Shown: positions 16,553 through 26,393, numbered from the stretch's first letter. The stretch is 32,211 nt of DNA from Planctomycetaceae bacterium (GCA_947453375.1 CANGGT010000025.1:1-32211), one strand, 5' to 3'. Notes: a model not told the origin generated them from the letters alone. Translations and numbers: made by a program.

Positions 16553-17872
16553 ATGCCCCGCCCCTTCACGGCCGCCGTCGTCGCCGCGCTGATGGCGCTT
16601 TTCATCCAGCCCGTGTCGGCCCAGAACTGGCCCGATTGGCGTGGGCCGAACCATGACGGCACGGCGACGGCGACCGGCCTGCCGACCGACTGGTCAAAAG
16701 ACGGGAAGAACCTCCTCTGGCGGACCCCGCTCCCCGGCCGGGCCGGCGCTACCCCCTGCGTCTGGGACGAACGGATCTTTCTCACGAGTAACGAAGGAGA
16801 CGACCTCGTCGTCCTCGGGCTCTCGATGAAGGACGGGCAGATCCTCTGGAAGAAGCGCGTCGGGAGCGGCAACCAAGACGCGCGGGCCGGCGAGGGCAAC
16901 TCCGCCTCTCCTTCCCCGTCGACCGACGGGAAGCATGTCTGGAGCTTCTTCGGCACCGGCATCCTCGCCTGCCACACCGTCGACGGCGACGAGGTGTGGA
17001 CGACCGACATCAACGAGCGCTTCGGACGGATCGACATCCAATTCGGGATGACCTCGACGCCGGTCCTCGACGACGGTGCCCTCTATCTTCAGCTGATCCA
17101 TGGCCCGATGAAGCTCGACGACCAGACGCGGACCGGGAAGGTCGTCAAGCTCGATGCCGCGACCGGGAAGACGATCTGGGAGGTCGAGCGCCCCACTGAC
17201 GCCCAGTTCGAGTGCAAGCACGCCTACGCCTCGCCGGCCATCTATCGGGACGGCGAGCGGGAGTTCCTCGTCGTCCATGGCGCCGACTGCATCACCGGCC
17301 ACGCCCTCGGCGACGGCCGAGAGCTGTGGCGGTTCGCGAAGCTCAACGGCCCCACCGAAACCAATCCCAAGCCGCACGACCCGACGTTCCGCTTCGTCGC
17401 CTCCCCCGGCATCGTTCCGGGGCTGATCGTCGTCCCGACGGCCAAGGGGGGCCCGACGGTGGGGCTCAAGGTCTCGGACGCGCTCTCGGGCGACTGCTCC
17501 GACAAGCCGGAGGTGATCGCCTGGGTCCATCCGCGCACCCCCGACGTCAGCACCCCGCTGATCGCCGACGGCCTCGTCTACCTCCTCCACAACGACGGCA
17601 AGCTCCAGTGCCTCGACGCCGCCACCGGCGCGGAGCTGTGGTTTGAACGGACGCACACCGGCCAGCATCGCACGAGCCCCCTCCTCGTCGACGGCCGGCT
17701 GTGGTTCGGATCAAACGATGGCTGGGTGTCGATCGTGAATGCGGGTCGGTCGTTCGACCTCGTCAATTCGATCGAGCTCGGTGAGCCGGTGACCGCGTCG
17801 CTCCTGGTCGCCGAAGGTGTCCTTCTCGTCCGCTCCTACGATGCCCTCTACGCGATCGGTGGACCACGCTGA
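16553..17872 (+). CDS. Secreted PQQ-like beta-propeller protein
   Basis: This is a 439-residue protein from the ATG at 16553, chosen because it gives a normal signal peptide (hydrophobic 6-21, cleavage near VSA-QN at 23). A longer frame from 16433 would run through the tRNA fragment and is unlikely. The mature protein begins NWPDWRGPNHDG, the usual opening of planctomycete PQQ-binding-like propellers. It contains repeated blade motifs, such as GQILWKKRVG, DGDEVWTTDI, LDAATGKTIWEVERP, LGDGRELWRFAK and LDAATGAELWFERTH. The fold resembles BamB and the quinoprotein dehydrogenases. No catalytic residues for a dehydrogenase can be assigned, so a binding or scaffold role is equally possible. Its promoter region may have been altered by the island insertion. 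Confidence 0.9.
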   Translation: MPRPFTAAVVAALMALFIQPVSAQNWPDWRGPNHDGTATATGLPTDWSKDGKNLLWRTPLPGRAGATPCVWDERIFLTSNEGDDLVVLGLSMKDGQILWKKRVGSGNQDARAGEGNSASPSPSTDGKHVWSFFGTGILACHTVDGDEVWTTDINERFGRIDIQFGMTSTPVLDDGALYLQLIHGPMKLDDQTRTGKVVKLDAATGKTIWEVERPTDAQFECKHAYASPAIYRDGEREFLVVHGADCITGHALGDGRELWRFAKLNGPTETNPKPHDPTFRFVASPGIVPGLIVVPTAKGGPTVGLKVSDALSGDCSDKPEVIAWVHPRTPDVSTPLIADGLVYLLHNDGKLQCLDAATGAELWFERTHTGQHRTSPLLVDGRLWFGSNDGWVSIVNAGRSFDLVNSIELGEPVTASLLVAEGVLLVRSYDALYAIGGPR

Positions 17873-18051
17873 GCAGAACGGCCGCTGGTCGACCACGATG
17901 CTGCGTTTGCCTTTCCGGGGCATGAGGGGGATAATCGTCGGTTCCTCCCCACCGCCAACAGAGGCTTCCCGACCTTCGGGCTCGCCTTCCCGCCCGGCGG
18001 CAGCCAGTTCACCCCCTGGATCGGGCCACCGGTCTGCCCCAAGGTGCGACC

Positions 18052-18489
18052 ATGCACTTGATCTGCGAGCCGGCCGGGCGATCGGCTGTCGACAGAGCGG
18101 TTGATTTCGTCGCGGTGCAGGACTTCCTCTGCGACGAATCGGCCTGCCGGGCTGTCTGGGATCTCGTCACCGGCCAGTTCCGCACGCGGGGCAAGTTCCT
18201 CTCCATCTGGCCCGCGGTCCGTCATGTCGTCATGCACCGCGATCCGACCGGCGCCGTCGATGGATTTCTCCTCGTCAGCGAACTGGTGAACTGGCAGCTC
18301 GACTACGTCGTCGTCCGCGACGACGCCCGCGGCAAGGGGATCGCCTCGGTGCTGGTCTGCGGGGCGCTCGATGAGGCCTGCCGACGGCGCGTCCCCTACG
18401 TGATGCTCACCTGCCAGGACGACCTCGGCCCGCTCTACGAGCGATGCGGTTTCCGCGCCACGACCGCCCCGCCCCGCCCGCCGACCTGA
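18052..18489 (+). CDS. GNAT-family N-acetyltransferase
   Basis: This is a 145-residue protein. The core acetyl-CoA site is visible as QLDYVVVRDDARGKGIASVL at 82-101, in which RGKGIA (93-98) is the R/Q-x-x-G-x-A pyrophosphate loop. The C-terminal LYERCGF at 129-135 is the usual GNAT ending. The acceptor is unknown. AAGG lies 7 nt before the ATG at 18052, supporting this start. It is followed 64 nt later by glmS on the same strand. A link to amino-sugar acetylation is tempting because of that neighbour, but the protein is not GlmU or GNA1 by its motifs, so I leave the substrate open. Confidence 0.85.
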   Translation: MHLICEPAGRSAVDRAVDFVAVQDFLCDESACRAVWDLVTGQFRTRGKFLSIWPAVRHVVMHRDPTGAVDGFLLVSELVNWQLDYVVVRDDARGKGIASVLVCGALDEACRRRVPYVMLTCQDDLGPLYERCGFRATTAPPRPPT

Positions 18490-18553
18490 TCTCCCTTCCT
18501 GACCGCCAGTCCGCCCGCAGGATCGTGCCCTCCCCACCCCTGAGAATCCTGCC

Positions 18554-20386
<1,833 letters not shown>

Positions 20387-20396
20387 CCCGGGCCGT

Positions 20397-21308
20397 TCAC
20401 GCCAGCCGCCCGACGATCGCGTCGGCCAGTGCCGCCGCCGCCGGCGGGTGACGACGGAGCCAGAGCTCCGGCTCGATCAGTTCCAGTTCCATCACGGCCC
20501 ACGCCCCGTCGGCACGGCGCACGAGGTCGACCCGCCCGTAGGCCGGAGGACTTTCGCACGCCGCCATCGCCGCTTCGGCCAAGCTGATCTGCGTTGCAGT
20601 CGGCGTGCAGGGGTGGACCGTTCCGCCGTGGTCGTCCTGAACGCGGAAGTCCCCCGGTTTCGCCCGCTTTGTCAGGGCATGGGTGAATCGCCCTCCGACG
20701 ATGACCAGCGTGTCCTCGCCGTGGGCGACGATGTCGGGCTCGAACGGCTGGACGAGAAACGCCTCGGCCGCGAGGAGCGTGTTGATGGCCCCCTCGAGCG
20801 CGACGGCGCCCCCGGCATCGAAGCGGTGGGTGTGACGTGCTCCACCGGAGATCGCCGGCTTCACGACCCCCTCCTTCCAGCCTTCGGCCGCGAGGACCCC
20901 GGCGAGGTCGGCGGTGGCGCCACGCTCGAGGAACCGGGTTGGAACGATCGGCACGCCCCGCGACGCGAGGTCGGCGAGGTAATGCTTGTCGAGGTTCCAG
21001 CGCACCGTGGCGGTGTCGTTGATCAGCCTGGTCACCGGCCCGACCCGGTCGAGCCAGGCGGCAAACTCCGCTTGCCGATCGTAGTAGTCCCACGTCGTGC
21101 GGAACACGACCGCCCGGAACGCCCCCCAGTCGATCCGTTCGTCGGCCCAGTCGAGCCGAACGCTCGACAGCCCCCGTGCCGCGAGCGCCTCGGCGAGGAG
21201 CCGGTCATCGGCGAGGATGTTGCCGAGATACCAATCCCCCGGCTCGGCCGCGGAGGCCGTGTAGCGGCGGTCGGTGAGCAGGGCGATCTCGGCACGCGGT
21301 CCGGCCAT
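20397..21308 (-). CDS. ATP-grasp domain protein, glutathione-synthetase/RimK-like
   Basis: This is a 303-residue cytoplasmic protein. The N-terminal part (AEIALLTDRRY, then VRLDWADERIDWGAFRAVVF and RTTWDYYDR) looks like the pre-ATP-grasp domain of the RimK/DcsG type. The ATP-grasp core follows with NDTATVRWNLDKHYL, WKEGVVKPAISGGARHTHRF (the lysine of VVKP), QPFEPDIVAHGEDTLVIVGG, KPGDFRVQDDHGGTVHP, and YGRVDLVRRADGAWAVMELE with ELIEPELWL holding acidic magnesium ligands. Such enzymes join a carboxylate to an amine through an acyl phosphate, and the partners cannot be told here. AGGAG lies 8 nt before the ATG. It sits 43 nt after the DUF1559 gene on the same strand, so the two may share a transcript. 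Confidence 0.88.
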   Translation of the reverse strand: MAGPRAEIALLTDRRYTASAAEPGDWYLGNILADDRLLAEALAARGLSSVRLDWADERIDWGAFRAVVFRTTWDYYDRQAEFAAWLDRVGPVTRLINDTATVRWNLDKHYLADLASRGVPIVPTRFLERGATADLAGVLAAEGWKEGVVKPAISGGARHTHRFDAGGAVALEGAINTLLAAEAFLVQPFEPDIVAHGEDTLVIVGGRFTHALTKRAKPGDFRVQDDHGGTVHPCTPTATQISLAEAAMAACESPPAYGRVDLVRRADGAWAVMELELIEPELWLRRHPPAAAALADAIVGRLA

Positions 21309-21351
21309 TCACAGTCTCCTGGCGGTCGGCCGGACCGCGCGCGAAAAGAGA

Positions 21352-22347
21352 TCACCAATCGCCGACGGCTTGTCCGTCGGCCGGATGGCAGACGTTCGCC
21401 CAGGTCACCGGGTCGATGTCCCCTTGGACCGACCGGACGCTGGCGTCGCCGAGCGTGATACTCATCCCGCCGTAATGGGGCGTCTGAGCCCGGGCGGAAT
21501 CACACGCCTTGATCCAGTGCGGGGCGGCCTGAAACACCGCGCAGGCGGTGTAACCGGCGGTCGACGGCGTCTGCATCGTCTCATTCACACAGAACACCGG
21601 GCGCCAGCGGCTGTTGGAATCGCTCCACAGATTGCCGTTGGTGCTCGAATCGTTGACGTTGCCGCTGGAGCCACAGGTGCCGTACTTCTCGGCGATGAGC
21701 ACGGTGCTCGTGGTGCCGTCGGGCATCGACTGCGAGATCCGCGAGCTCCCCTGGATGCGGGCCTCGGGGGTGGCAGCGGTCGGATTTCCGAAGACGTTGT
21801 AATTGACGGCGTAGTTCCCCACCGCCCATTCCGTCGCCCCGCCGCTGGTGGTGGCCCCCATCCCGCTGGGGCTCGACATCTCCGAGGGGCAGAGGAAGGA
21901 CGGGATCGACACGGCGTAGATCGTGCCCGCTCCCGGAGCACCCGGGACCGGCGTGTAGACGGTGCGGTTGGCGAGATCGAAGAGATTCCCCTGCTCGATG
22001 TAGGGGAGGAGCCAGGTGAAGGCGGTGAAACCGGTGGAGCCGCGGTAGCCGTTGCCGGCGAGCGCGGTCAGATCCCGGCTCGACGGCGAAGCAACCGGCG
22101 GCAGGCCGCGCTTCGCGTCGTTGATCGACTGGCAGGCGATGCCGAGCTGCTTGAGCTGGTTTTTGCACGACATGCTCCGGGCGGCCTCGCGGGCAGCCTG
22201 AACCGCCGGCAGAAGGAGGCCGACGAGGGTGCCGATGATGGCGATGACGACGAGCAGCTCGACGAGCGTGAAGGCCGAACGACCGCGGCGGGTGACGGTC
22301 CGCATCGGCCGGATGGGGGAGGGCTGGAGGCTGGGAATGAGACCCAT
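21352..22347 (-). CDS. DUF1559 prepilin-like protein
   Basis: This is a 331-residue protein with the type IV prepilin-like start RRGRSAFTLVELLVVIAIIG: a positively charged leader, FTLVE processing site and long hydrophobic helix, followed by LLLPAVQAAREAARSMSCKN. The DUF1559 body continues with KRGLPPV, WLLPYIEQGNLF, FLCPSE and GTTSTVLIAEKYG, and it ends in the family signature SITLGDASVRSVQGDIDPVT and WANVCHPADGQAVGDW. The frame is open far upstream (to 23187), but that part has no match. The ATG at 22347 has AGGAG 10 nt before it; 22305 is an alternative giving a shorter leader. Planctomycetes carry many such genes, of unclear surface function. A strong hairpin sits in the leader. Confidence 0.93.
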   Translation of the reverse strand: MGLIPSLQPSPIRPMRTVTRRGRSAFTLVELLVVIAIIGTLVGLLLPAVQAAREAARSMSCKNQLKQLGIACQSINDAKRGLPPVASPSSRDLTALAGNGYRGSTGFTAFTWLLPYIEQGNLFDLANRTVYTPVPGAPGAGTIYAVSIPSFLCPSEMSSPSGMGATTSGGATEWAVGNYAVNYNVFGNPTAATPEARIQGSSRISQSMPDGTTSTVLIAEKYGTCGSSGNVNDSSTNGNLWSDSNSRWRPVFCVNETMQTPSTAGYTACAVFQAAPHWIKACDSARAQTPHYGGMSITLGDASVRSVQGDIDPVTWANVCHPADGQAVGDW

Positions 22348-22390
22348 GGTTCGGAGGCTCCTGGGGGGAGCAGCGTGCCTGAGTGGCTGA

Positions 22391-22406
22391 CGGGCCGCCT
22401 GGCCCG
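22391..22406 (-). promoter_or_regulatory. Small stem-loop in the DUF1559 leader
   Basis: CGGGCC at 22391-22396 pairs exactly with GGCCCG at 22401-22406, leaving a four-base loop. It lies 10 nt from the larger hairpin and about 44 nt before the start codon. In the leader RNA the two would stand side by side. Confidence 0.5.
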
Positions 22407-22416
22407 ACCGCTGCGA

Positions 22417-22478
22417 TGGAACGCCAACGGCGGCGCGGAGCCTGTGATGGATCCGTGCCGCCGTCTGCTGGCGTTCCA
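22417..22478 (-). promoter_or_regulatory. Long stem-loop in the DUF1559 leader
   Basis: The outer arms TGGAACGCCA (22417-22426) and TGGCGTTCCA (22469-22478) are exact complements. They continue directly on the left and after a 4-nt bulge (22465-22468) on the right into 13-base inner arms, 22427-22439 with 22452-22464, which differ by one base (G-T wobble). The loop is 12 nt. The result is a 23-pair stem about 70 nt upstream of the DUF1559 start codon. It has no U-tract on either strand, so it is not a simple terminator. Confidence 0.75.
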
Positions 22479-22667
22479 GCTCACGGAAGCCTATCCGGCC
22501 ACGAGAGGGGCTGCCATCCGGCGGTCCGCCAGCAGTTCCCGTGCCGAAGGCCGACAAAATCGCCTCCGACCAGGCCCCAAGACCATGGCACGGAAAGACT
22601 TGCGCCGAGAGGAAACCGCCCTGTCGGGCCCTGCCGAAGCGCCCGAAAAAATGCGATTCCGCCCGTG

Positions 22668-22955
22668 TCAGCTCGGCCGCGGTTCCGCCCAGAGCCGGGC
22701 CGTTCTCGGTGAGGGGACACCGTAACGGACTTCGATCGGCATGCCCGCCGCCCCCGCTGCGGCGGGCGATCCGCCGCCGCCAACGCGATCGTCCGCCTCG
22801 GGTTCGATCGGCTTCAGTGCCGTCACGGCCACCGGCCCATCCCCGTCCTCGGGTTGCCGGAATGCCAACGCACCCAGCACCATGCCGACTGCCACCAGGG
22901 GAATGAGCGCCCACTGGGGAGGAGGCCCCCAGAAACCGCTCGGAAGTGGGGACAT
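22668..22955 (-). CDS. Hypothetical small single-pass membrane protein
   Basis: This is a 95-residue frame starting MSPLPSGFWGPPPQWALIPL. GGGGAG lies about 8 nt before this ATG, which decides against the earlier in-frame ATG at 22982. There is one membrane helix at about 15-32 (WALIPLVAVGMVLGALAF), then an acidic and glycine-rich stretch, and a polar end, MPIEVRYGVPSPRTARLW. I know no family for it. Codon third positions are mostly G or C, as in its neighbours. It precedes the DUF1559 gene on the same strand by about 320 nt. It is probably a real gene, but comparison with relatives would be needed to be sure. Confidence 0.5.
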   Translation of the reverse strand: MSPLPSGFWGPPPQWALIPLVAVGMVLGALAFRQPEDGDGPVAVTALKPIEPEADDRVGGGGSPAAAGAAGMPIEVRYGVPSPRTARLWAEPRPS

Positions 22956-23141
22956 GACAGATTCTCCCCGGGACCGGACCATGGGACCCGACCGGGAAAC
23001 CTAGGCCACAAAAAGCCCGTCGGCAAACCCTCTCCGGGACTGTGGCCGGCAACCCTGCCCCGGTTTCGCCGGTACCACCCGCCGCGACGGCACCCGCGGA
23101 AAAACCGGCCCAGAGTCCATGAATCGTGGAAAGAGTCGGCA

Positions 23142-23147
23142 TATACT
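23142..23147 (+). promoter_or_regulatory. Candidate -10 box for the first STAS gene
   Basis: TATACT lies 39 nt before the start codon at 23186. The region 16-17 nt further upstream (around TGAAT at 23120-23124) only weakly resembles a -35 box. Confidence 0.35.
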
Positions 23148-23185
23148 CGGGCCACGTCCCCCCGTCCGCGTGATGAGCCTCCTCC

Positions 23186-23533
23186 ATGTTCCGCCATATT
23201 GAATCGACCCGTCACGGCACCGTGGAAGTCGTGAGGATTCTCGAACGTCGGTTGCTCGACGAACCTTCCCTCGACGACCTCCGCGAGGAGATCGGACAGG
23301 TGGTGGGGAGTCACCGGGGCGTGAACCTGCTCCTCGATCTCGGCGGAGTCGAGTTCCTCTCCAGTGCCATGCTCGACACGATGTGCCGGTTCTATCGGAA
23401 AATCCACGCTGCCGGCGGTCAACTCCGTCTGTGCGGCCTGAAGCCCTCGATCGCAGAGGTCTTCCGGACCACCAATCTCGACCGGCTGTTTCCGATCCAT
23501 GCCGACGTCGAGGAGGCGCTGGCCCAGTTCTGA
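23186..23533 (+). CDS. STAS-domain protein, anti-sigma-factor-antagonist type
   Basis: This is a 115-residue single STAS domain. The phosphorylation loop reads VEFLSSAMLD; aligned with DSSGLG of SpoIIAA/RsbV, the phosphoacceptor serine is kept (Ser60), but the preceding Asp is Ser and the following Ser is Ala. The rest is typical: GVNLLLDLGGVEF (strand), LRLCGLKPSIAEVFRTTNLD and RLFPIHADVEEAL. Proteins of this family switch partners with an anti-sigma kinase depending on phosphorylation. It is the first of two tandem STAS genes and is clearly similar to the second over its whole length, a tandem duplication. The downstream REC-PP2C protein is the obvious phosphatase. No sigma factor or kinase is in the window. 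Confidence 0.93.
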   Translation: MFRHIESTRHGTVEVVRILERRLLDEPSLDDLREEIGQVVGSHRGVNLLLDLGGVEFLSSAMLDTMCRFYRKIHAAGGQLRLCGLKPSIAEVFRTTNLDRLFPIHADVEEALAQF

Positions 23534-23576
23534 CCGTGGAGGGGGCGAACCGAACGGTTTTCCGCCTCCGCCGGGG

Positions 23577-23582
23577 TATAGT
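23577..23582 (+). promoter_or_regulatory. Candidate -10 box for the second STAS gene
   Basis: TATAGT lies 47 nt before the start codon at 23630, in the 96-nt gap between the STAS genes, so the second gene may have its own promoter. A -35 box is not clear. GAGG, 10 nt before the ATG, is a plausible ribosome site. Confidence 0.35.
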
Positions 23583-23629
23583 GTTTCTACCCATCCGATT
23601 TCTCTCTTCTCTTTCGAGGTTCATCGTCC

Positions 23630-23986
23630 ATGAGTGACGCCTTCCGCAGGATCGACGTTTCCAAGCAGGAAAAAGCCGAGATCGCCAAGTTCAAGGACAA
23701 GAAGATCCTCGACGAGACGGCCCTCGACGAACTGCGCGTCGAACTGCTCCGGCTGATCAACGACCGCCAGGGGCTGAACCTTCTCCTCGACTTCTCCAAC
23801 GTCGAGTTCATGTCGAGCGCTGTCCTCGGCCTCCTCGGCCAGATCCACCGCAAGATGGGAACGCTCAAGGGGAAGCTGAAGATGTGCAGCATCCATCCGC
23901 AGATTTACGAGGTCTTCAAGCTCACGAACCTCAACAAGCTGTTCTCGATCCACAAGGATCAGGCAGAGGCGCTGGCGAAGTTCTGA
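23630..23986 (+). CDS. STAS-domain protein, second copy
   Basis: This is a 118-residue STAS protein and a paralogue of the preceding gene; compare LLLDFSNVEFMSSAVLG with LLLDLGGVEFLSSAMLD, and the shared EVFxxTNLxxLFxIHxD ending. The predicted phosphoacceptor is Ser63 in FMSSAVLG. Compared with the first copy it is much richer in lysine (SKQEKAEIAKFKDKKILDET, MGTLKGKLKM) and thus has a different surface, which suggests a different partner. It is followed after 100 nt by the REC-PP2C gene. It is likely a component of a partner-switching pathway; the output (sigma factor, diguanylate cyclase or other) is unknown. Confidence 0.93.
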   Translation: MSDAFRRIDVSKQEKAEIAKFKDKKILDETALDELRVELLRLINDRQGLNLLLDFSNVEFMSSAVLGLLGQIHRKMGTLKGKLKMCSIHPQIYEVFKLTNLNKLFSIHKDQAEALAKF

Positions 23987-24086
23987 TTCCCCGGCGAGCG
24001 TCCTTCGGGCCGTCAGCCAATCAGCAGGGTTTCACTTCCAAACGGCCCCACACGCATCCCCGGGGTCGCCTCCTCCCCGTGGTGCC

Positions 24087-25520
24087 ATGAGCGAACTCCC
24101 GACCCCGGGCTCCGCCCCGAGTTACCGTCCTCGTCACCGTGTCGATGTCCTCATGGCCGAGGACAGCCGCATCCAGGCGAAGATGCTGGAAAAGCGGCTC
24201 GTCGATGCGGGCCACTCGGTCCGCTGGGCGATCAATGGCGTCAAGGCGGTCGAACTCCTCAAGGAGAAGCGGCCCGACCTGATCATCTCCGACATCGAAA
24301 TGCCGGAGATGAACGGCTACGAGTTCTGCAAGATCGCCAAGTCCGATCCGTCATGGCGGACGATCCCGCTGATTCTCTTGTCGTCCCTCTCCGACCCGGT
24401 CGACATCATCCGCGGTCTGGAGGCGGGGGCCGACAACTACGTCACGAAGCCCTACGACCCCGATTACCTCCTCGGCCGCATGGACTCCCTCCTCGACACG
24501 CCGCTCGAGGCGGAGTCGCCGAGCCCCGGCAGCGAGATGGAGGTGACGATCGCCGGGCAGAAGTTCAAGGTCCAGGCGGGCCGGCAGCAGGTGCTCAATC
24601 TCCTCGTCTCGATCTTCGAGAACGCGGTGACGAAGAACAAGGAACTGATCGTCACCAATCAGTCGCTCTCGGTGGCGCGTGATTCGCTCCAGAAGGCGAA
24701 CAGCGAACTGACGGCCGTCAACGAGCAGATCGAGCGCAGTAACAAGCGGATGACGCGCGACCTCCACGCCGCGGCGAAGGTGCAGCAGTCGCTGCTCCCG
24801 GCGAAGGCGATCGACGTCCCCTCTGCGACGGTCGCCTGGAAATACGTCCCCTGCAACGAACTCGCCGGCGACTTCCTCAACATCTTCCCGCTCGACGACG
24901 AGCATCTCGGGATGTTCGTCGTCGACGTCAGCGGCCACGGCGTGCCGTCGTCGCTCTTGGCAGTCACCGTCGGCGCCTTCCTCACCAACCGCGTCTCCGA
25001 CTCCTCGCTCCTGGTCCGCCCGGGCAAGGACGGCGGGCCGCCGGTCATCGTGCCGCCGGCCGAGGTGGTGACGCAGCTCAACAATCTCTTCCAAGCCGAC
25101 AACCAGGCCGGTCTCTACTTCACGATCCTCTACGGCGTGCTCCACGTCCCCACCGGCCTCCTCCGCTTCGCGTCGGGGGGGCATCCGCCCATGCTTCATG
25201 TCCCCAAGGAAGGCCCGTTGAAGCTCTTCGAGGTGGAGAGCTTCCCGGTCGGCTTCGTGCCCGACGTCGAGTTCACCGAGGAGACGCTCCAGTTGCTCCC
25301 CGGCGACCGCGTCTACTTCTACTCCGACGGCGTGCCGGAGGCGATGGACGAGAAGCTCGACCAGATGGGGAACGATCGGATGACGGCACTGGTCGAGTCA
25401 CTCCGCGACCAGCCGGTGGAGACCAACGTCACGAAGCTCCTCGAATCGGTGCAGGCGTGGTGCCAGCCGAAGGGCCCGCTCGACGACGTCTCGATCCTCG
25501 GCATCGAGTGGAAGGGCTAG
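24087..25520 (+). CDS. Response regulator with SpoIIE/PP2C serine phosphatase output
   Basis: This is a 477-residue cytoplasmic protein. The receiver domain at about 18-137 has all key residues: Glu25-Asp26, phosphoacceptor Asp69 in IISDIEMPEMNG, Ser99/Ser100 and Lys121 in VTKPYD. A linker at about 145-235 contains a coiled coil (ELIVTNQSLSVARDSLQKAN and onward) that ends in the KVQQSLLP motif typical of RsbU/SpoIIE regulators. The phosphatase at about 245-477 shows AGDFLNIFPLD (Asp262), FVVDVSGHGVPSSLL (Asp280), FASGGHPPML, FYSDGVPEAMD (Asp414) and PLDDVSILGIEW (Asp466/467). It should dephosphorylate the neighbouring STAS proteins when its receiver is phosphorylated. Its end is 6 nt from the cheR stop, so CheA of the adjoining operon is a natural kinase candidate. 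This last point is inference. Confidence 0.95.
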   Translation: MSELPTPGSAPSYRPRHRVDVLMAEDSRIQAKMLEKRLVDAGHSVRWAINGVKAVELLKEKRPDLIISDIEMPEMNGYEFCKIAKSDPSWRTIPLILLSSLSDPVDIIRGLEAGADNYVTKPYDPDYLLGRMDSLLDTPLEAESPSPGSEMEVTIAGQKFKVQAGRQQVLNLLVSIFENAVTKNKELIVTNQSLSVARDSLQKANSELTAVNEQIERSNKRMTRDLHAAAKVQQSLLPAKAIDVPSATVAWKYVPCNELAGDFLNIFPLDDEHLGMFVVDVSGHGVPSSLLAVTVGAFLTNRVSDSSLLVRPGKDGGPPVIVPPAEVVTQLNNLFQADNQAGLYFTILYGVLHVPTGLLRFASGGHPPMLHVPKEGPLKLFEVESFPVGFVPDVEFTEETLQLLPGDRVYFYSDGVPEAMDEKLDQMGNDRMTALVESLRDQPVETNVTKLLESVQAWCQPKGPLDDVSILGIEWKG

Positions 25521-25534
25521 CAGCCCTCAAGGGC
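25514..25534. terminator. Possible bidirectional terminator between REC-PP2C and cheR
   Basis: Two alternative short hairpins overlap the convergent stops: GGGCT-agc-AGCCC (25514-25526) and GCCCT-ca-AGGGC (25523-25534). They are small and have no U-tract, so this is only a weak candidate. Confidence 0.25.
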
Positions 25535-26393
25535 GCTTCGCGGCGGGGGCACTCCGCGGCCGGTAGTAGCTGCAGCCGACCCCCTCGACGCGTTCGTAGG
25601 TGTCGCAGACGCCGAGCATCGTTTCGGCCCCGCCGAGGAACAGCGCCCCGTCGGGGCGGACGGTGGATCGCATCTTCGCCAGGATCCCGGCGCGGGTCGG
25701 GACGTCGAAATAGATGAGGATGTTCCGGAGGAAGACGATGTCGCACGGCGGCACACCCTGCCAGACCTCGAGGAGATTCATCTTCCGGAACTCGACGTAT
25801 TTCCTGCACTCGTGCCCGATGCTCCACTTCCCCTGAAGCCGGACGAAGTATTTGTCGCGGAGTTCGACCGGCAGGCCGCGGGTCACCTCGAGATCGCTGT
25901 AGAGCCCGTCCCGGGCCCTGGCCAGCACCGGCTCGGAGATGTCGGTGGCGAGGATCCGCACCGACCAGCCGGCGAGCGCCTCGCGGAAGTGCTCGTTCAG
26001 GAGCATCGCCAGGCTGTAGGCCTCCTGACCCGACGATGCGGCCGCCGACCAGAGGACCAGATGCCTGGCGACGGCGCGGCGTTTGAGGAGATCGGGGAGC
26101 AGCCGCTTCACCGTCTCGAACGGCGACCGGTCGCGGAAGAATGACGTCTCGTGCGTCATCATCGCATTGAGGACGTCCTGCTCGAGCCCGGGATCGCGGG
26201 CGCTGCGGAGGCGCTCGACGAGGCCCTCGAAATCGGCAAGGCCCCGCTGCCGAAGCACCGGCAGGAGCCGCGCCTCGACGAGGTAGGCCTTCGAGGCGTC
26301 AACGACCACACCACTGCGCCGCTTGAGGAACGTCGCCAGGAAGGTGAGCTGCTGGGGATTGACCTTCAAGGGAACAGTCCTCTGCCGGGGCAC
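25527..26393 (-). CDS. cheR: CheR, chemoreceptor glutamate methyltransferase
   Basis: This is a 288-residue protein. The N-terminal CheR helical domain covers about 10-100 and includes MMTHETSFFRD (80-88), the standard pre-catalytic motif. The SAM-binding domain follows with LVLWSAAASSGQEAYSLAML at 112-131, a common variant of SAGCSTGEEPYSIAM. ILATDISEPVLARAR holds the acidic residue for the ribose, and CDIVFLRNILIYFD (217-230) the NxxIYF motif. CheR transfers methyl groups from S-adenosylmethionine to receptor glutamates to adapt the array. It is the last gene of the che operon, 20 nt after cheB. No TPR or other output domain is fused. There is no clear ribosome site at 26393, but all domains are included. 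Confidence 0.95.
   Translation of the reverse strand: MPRQRTVPLKVNPQQLTFLATFLKRRSGVVVDASKAYLVEARLLPVLRQRGLADFEGLVERLRSARDPGLEQDVLNAMMTHETSFFRDRSPFETVKRLLPDLLKRRAVARHLVLWSAAASSGQEAYSLAMLLNEHFREALAGWSVRILATDISEPVLARARDGLYSDLEVTRGLPVELRDKYFVRLQGKWSIGHECRKYVEFRKMNLLEVWQGVPPCDIVFLRNILIYFDVPTRAGILAKMRSTVRPDGALFLGGAETMLGVCDTYERVEGVGCSYYRPRSAPAAKRP

Larger units (their letters stand above)
22348..22667. other. Non-coding leader region of the DUF1559 gene
   Basis: These 320 nt have no supported gene. They contain a long hairpin at 22417-22478 and a smaller one at 22391-22406, both upstream of the minus-strand DUF1559 start. The remainder, to 22667, shows nothing distinct. Confidence 0.5.

Noticed and set aside
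18490-18553. glmS ribozyme
   Set aside because: The 64 nt before glmS are too short and show no ribozyme core.
22417-22478. Rho-independent terminator
   Set aside because: The stem is strong, but neither strand has a run of U after it and it lies in the leader of the DUF1559 gene, not behind a gene.
22348-23187. N-terminal extension of the DUF1559 frame
   Set aside because: The extension has no family match, runs through the long hairpin and would bury the prepilin leader deep in the protein. The ATG at 22347 has a ribosome site.
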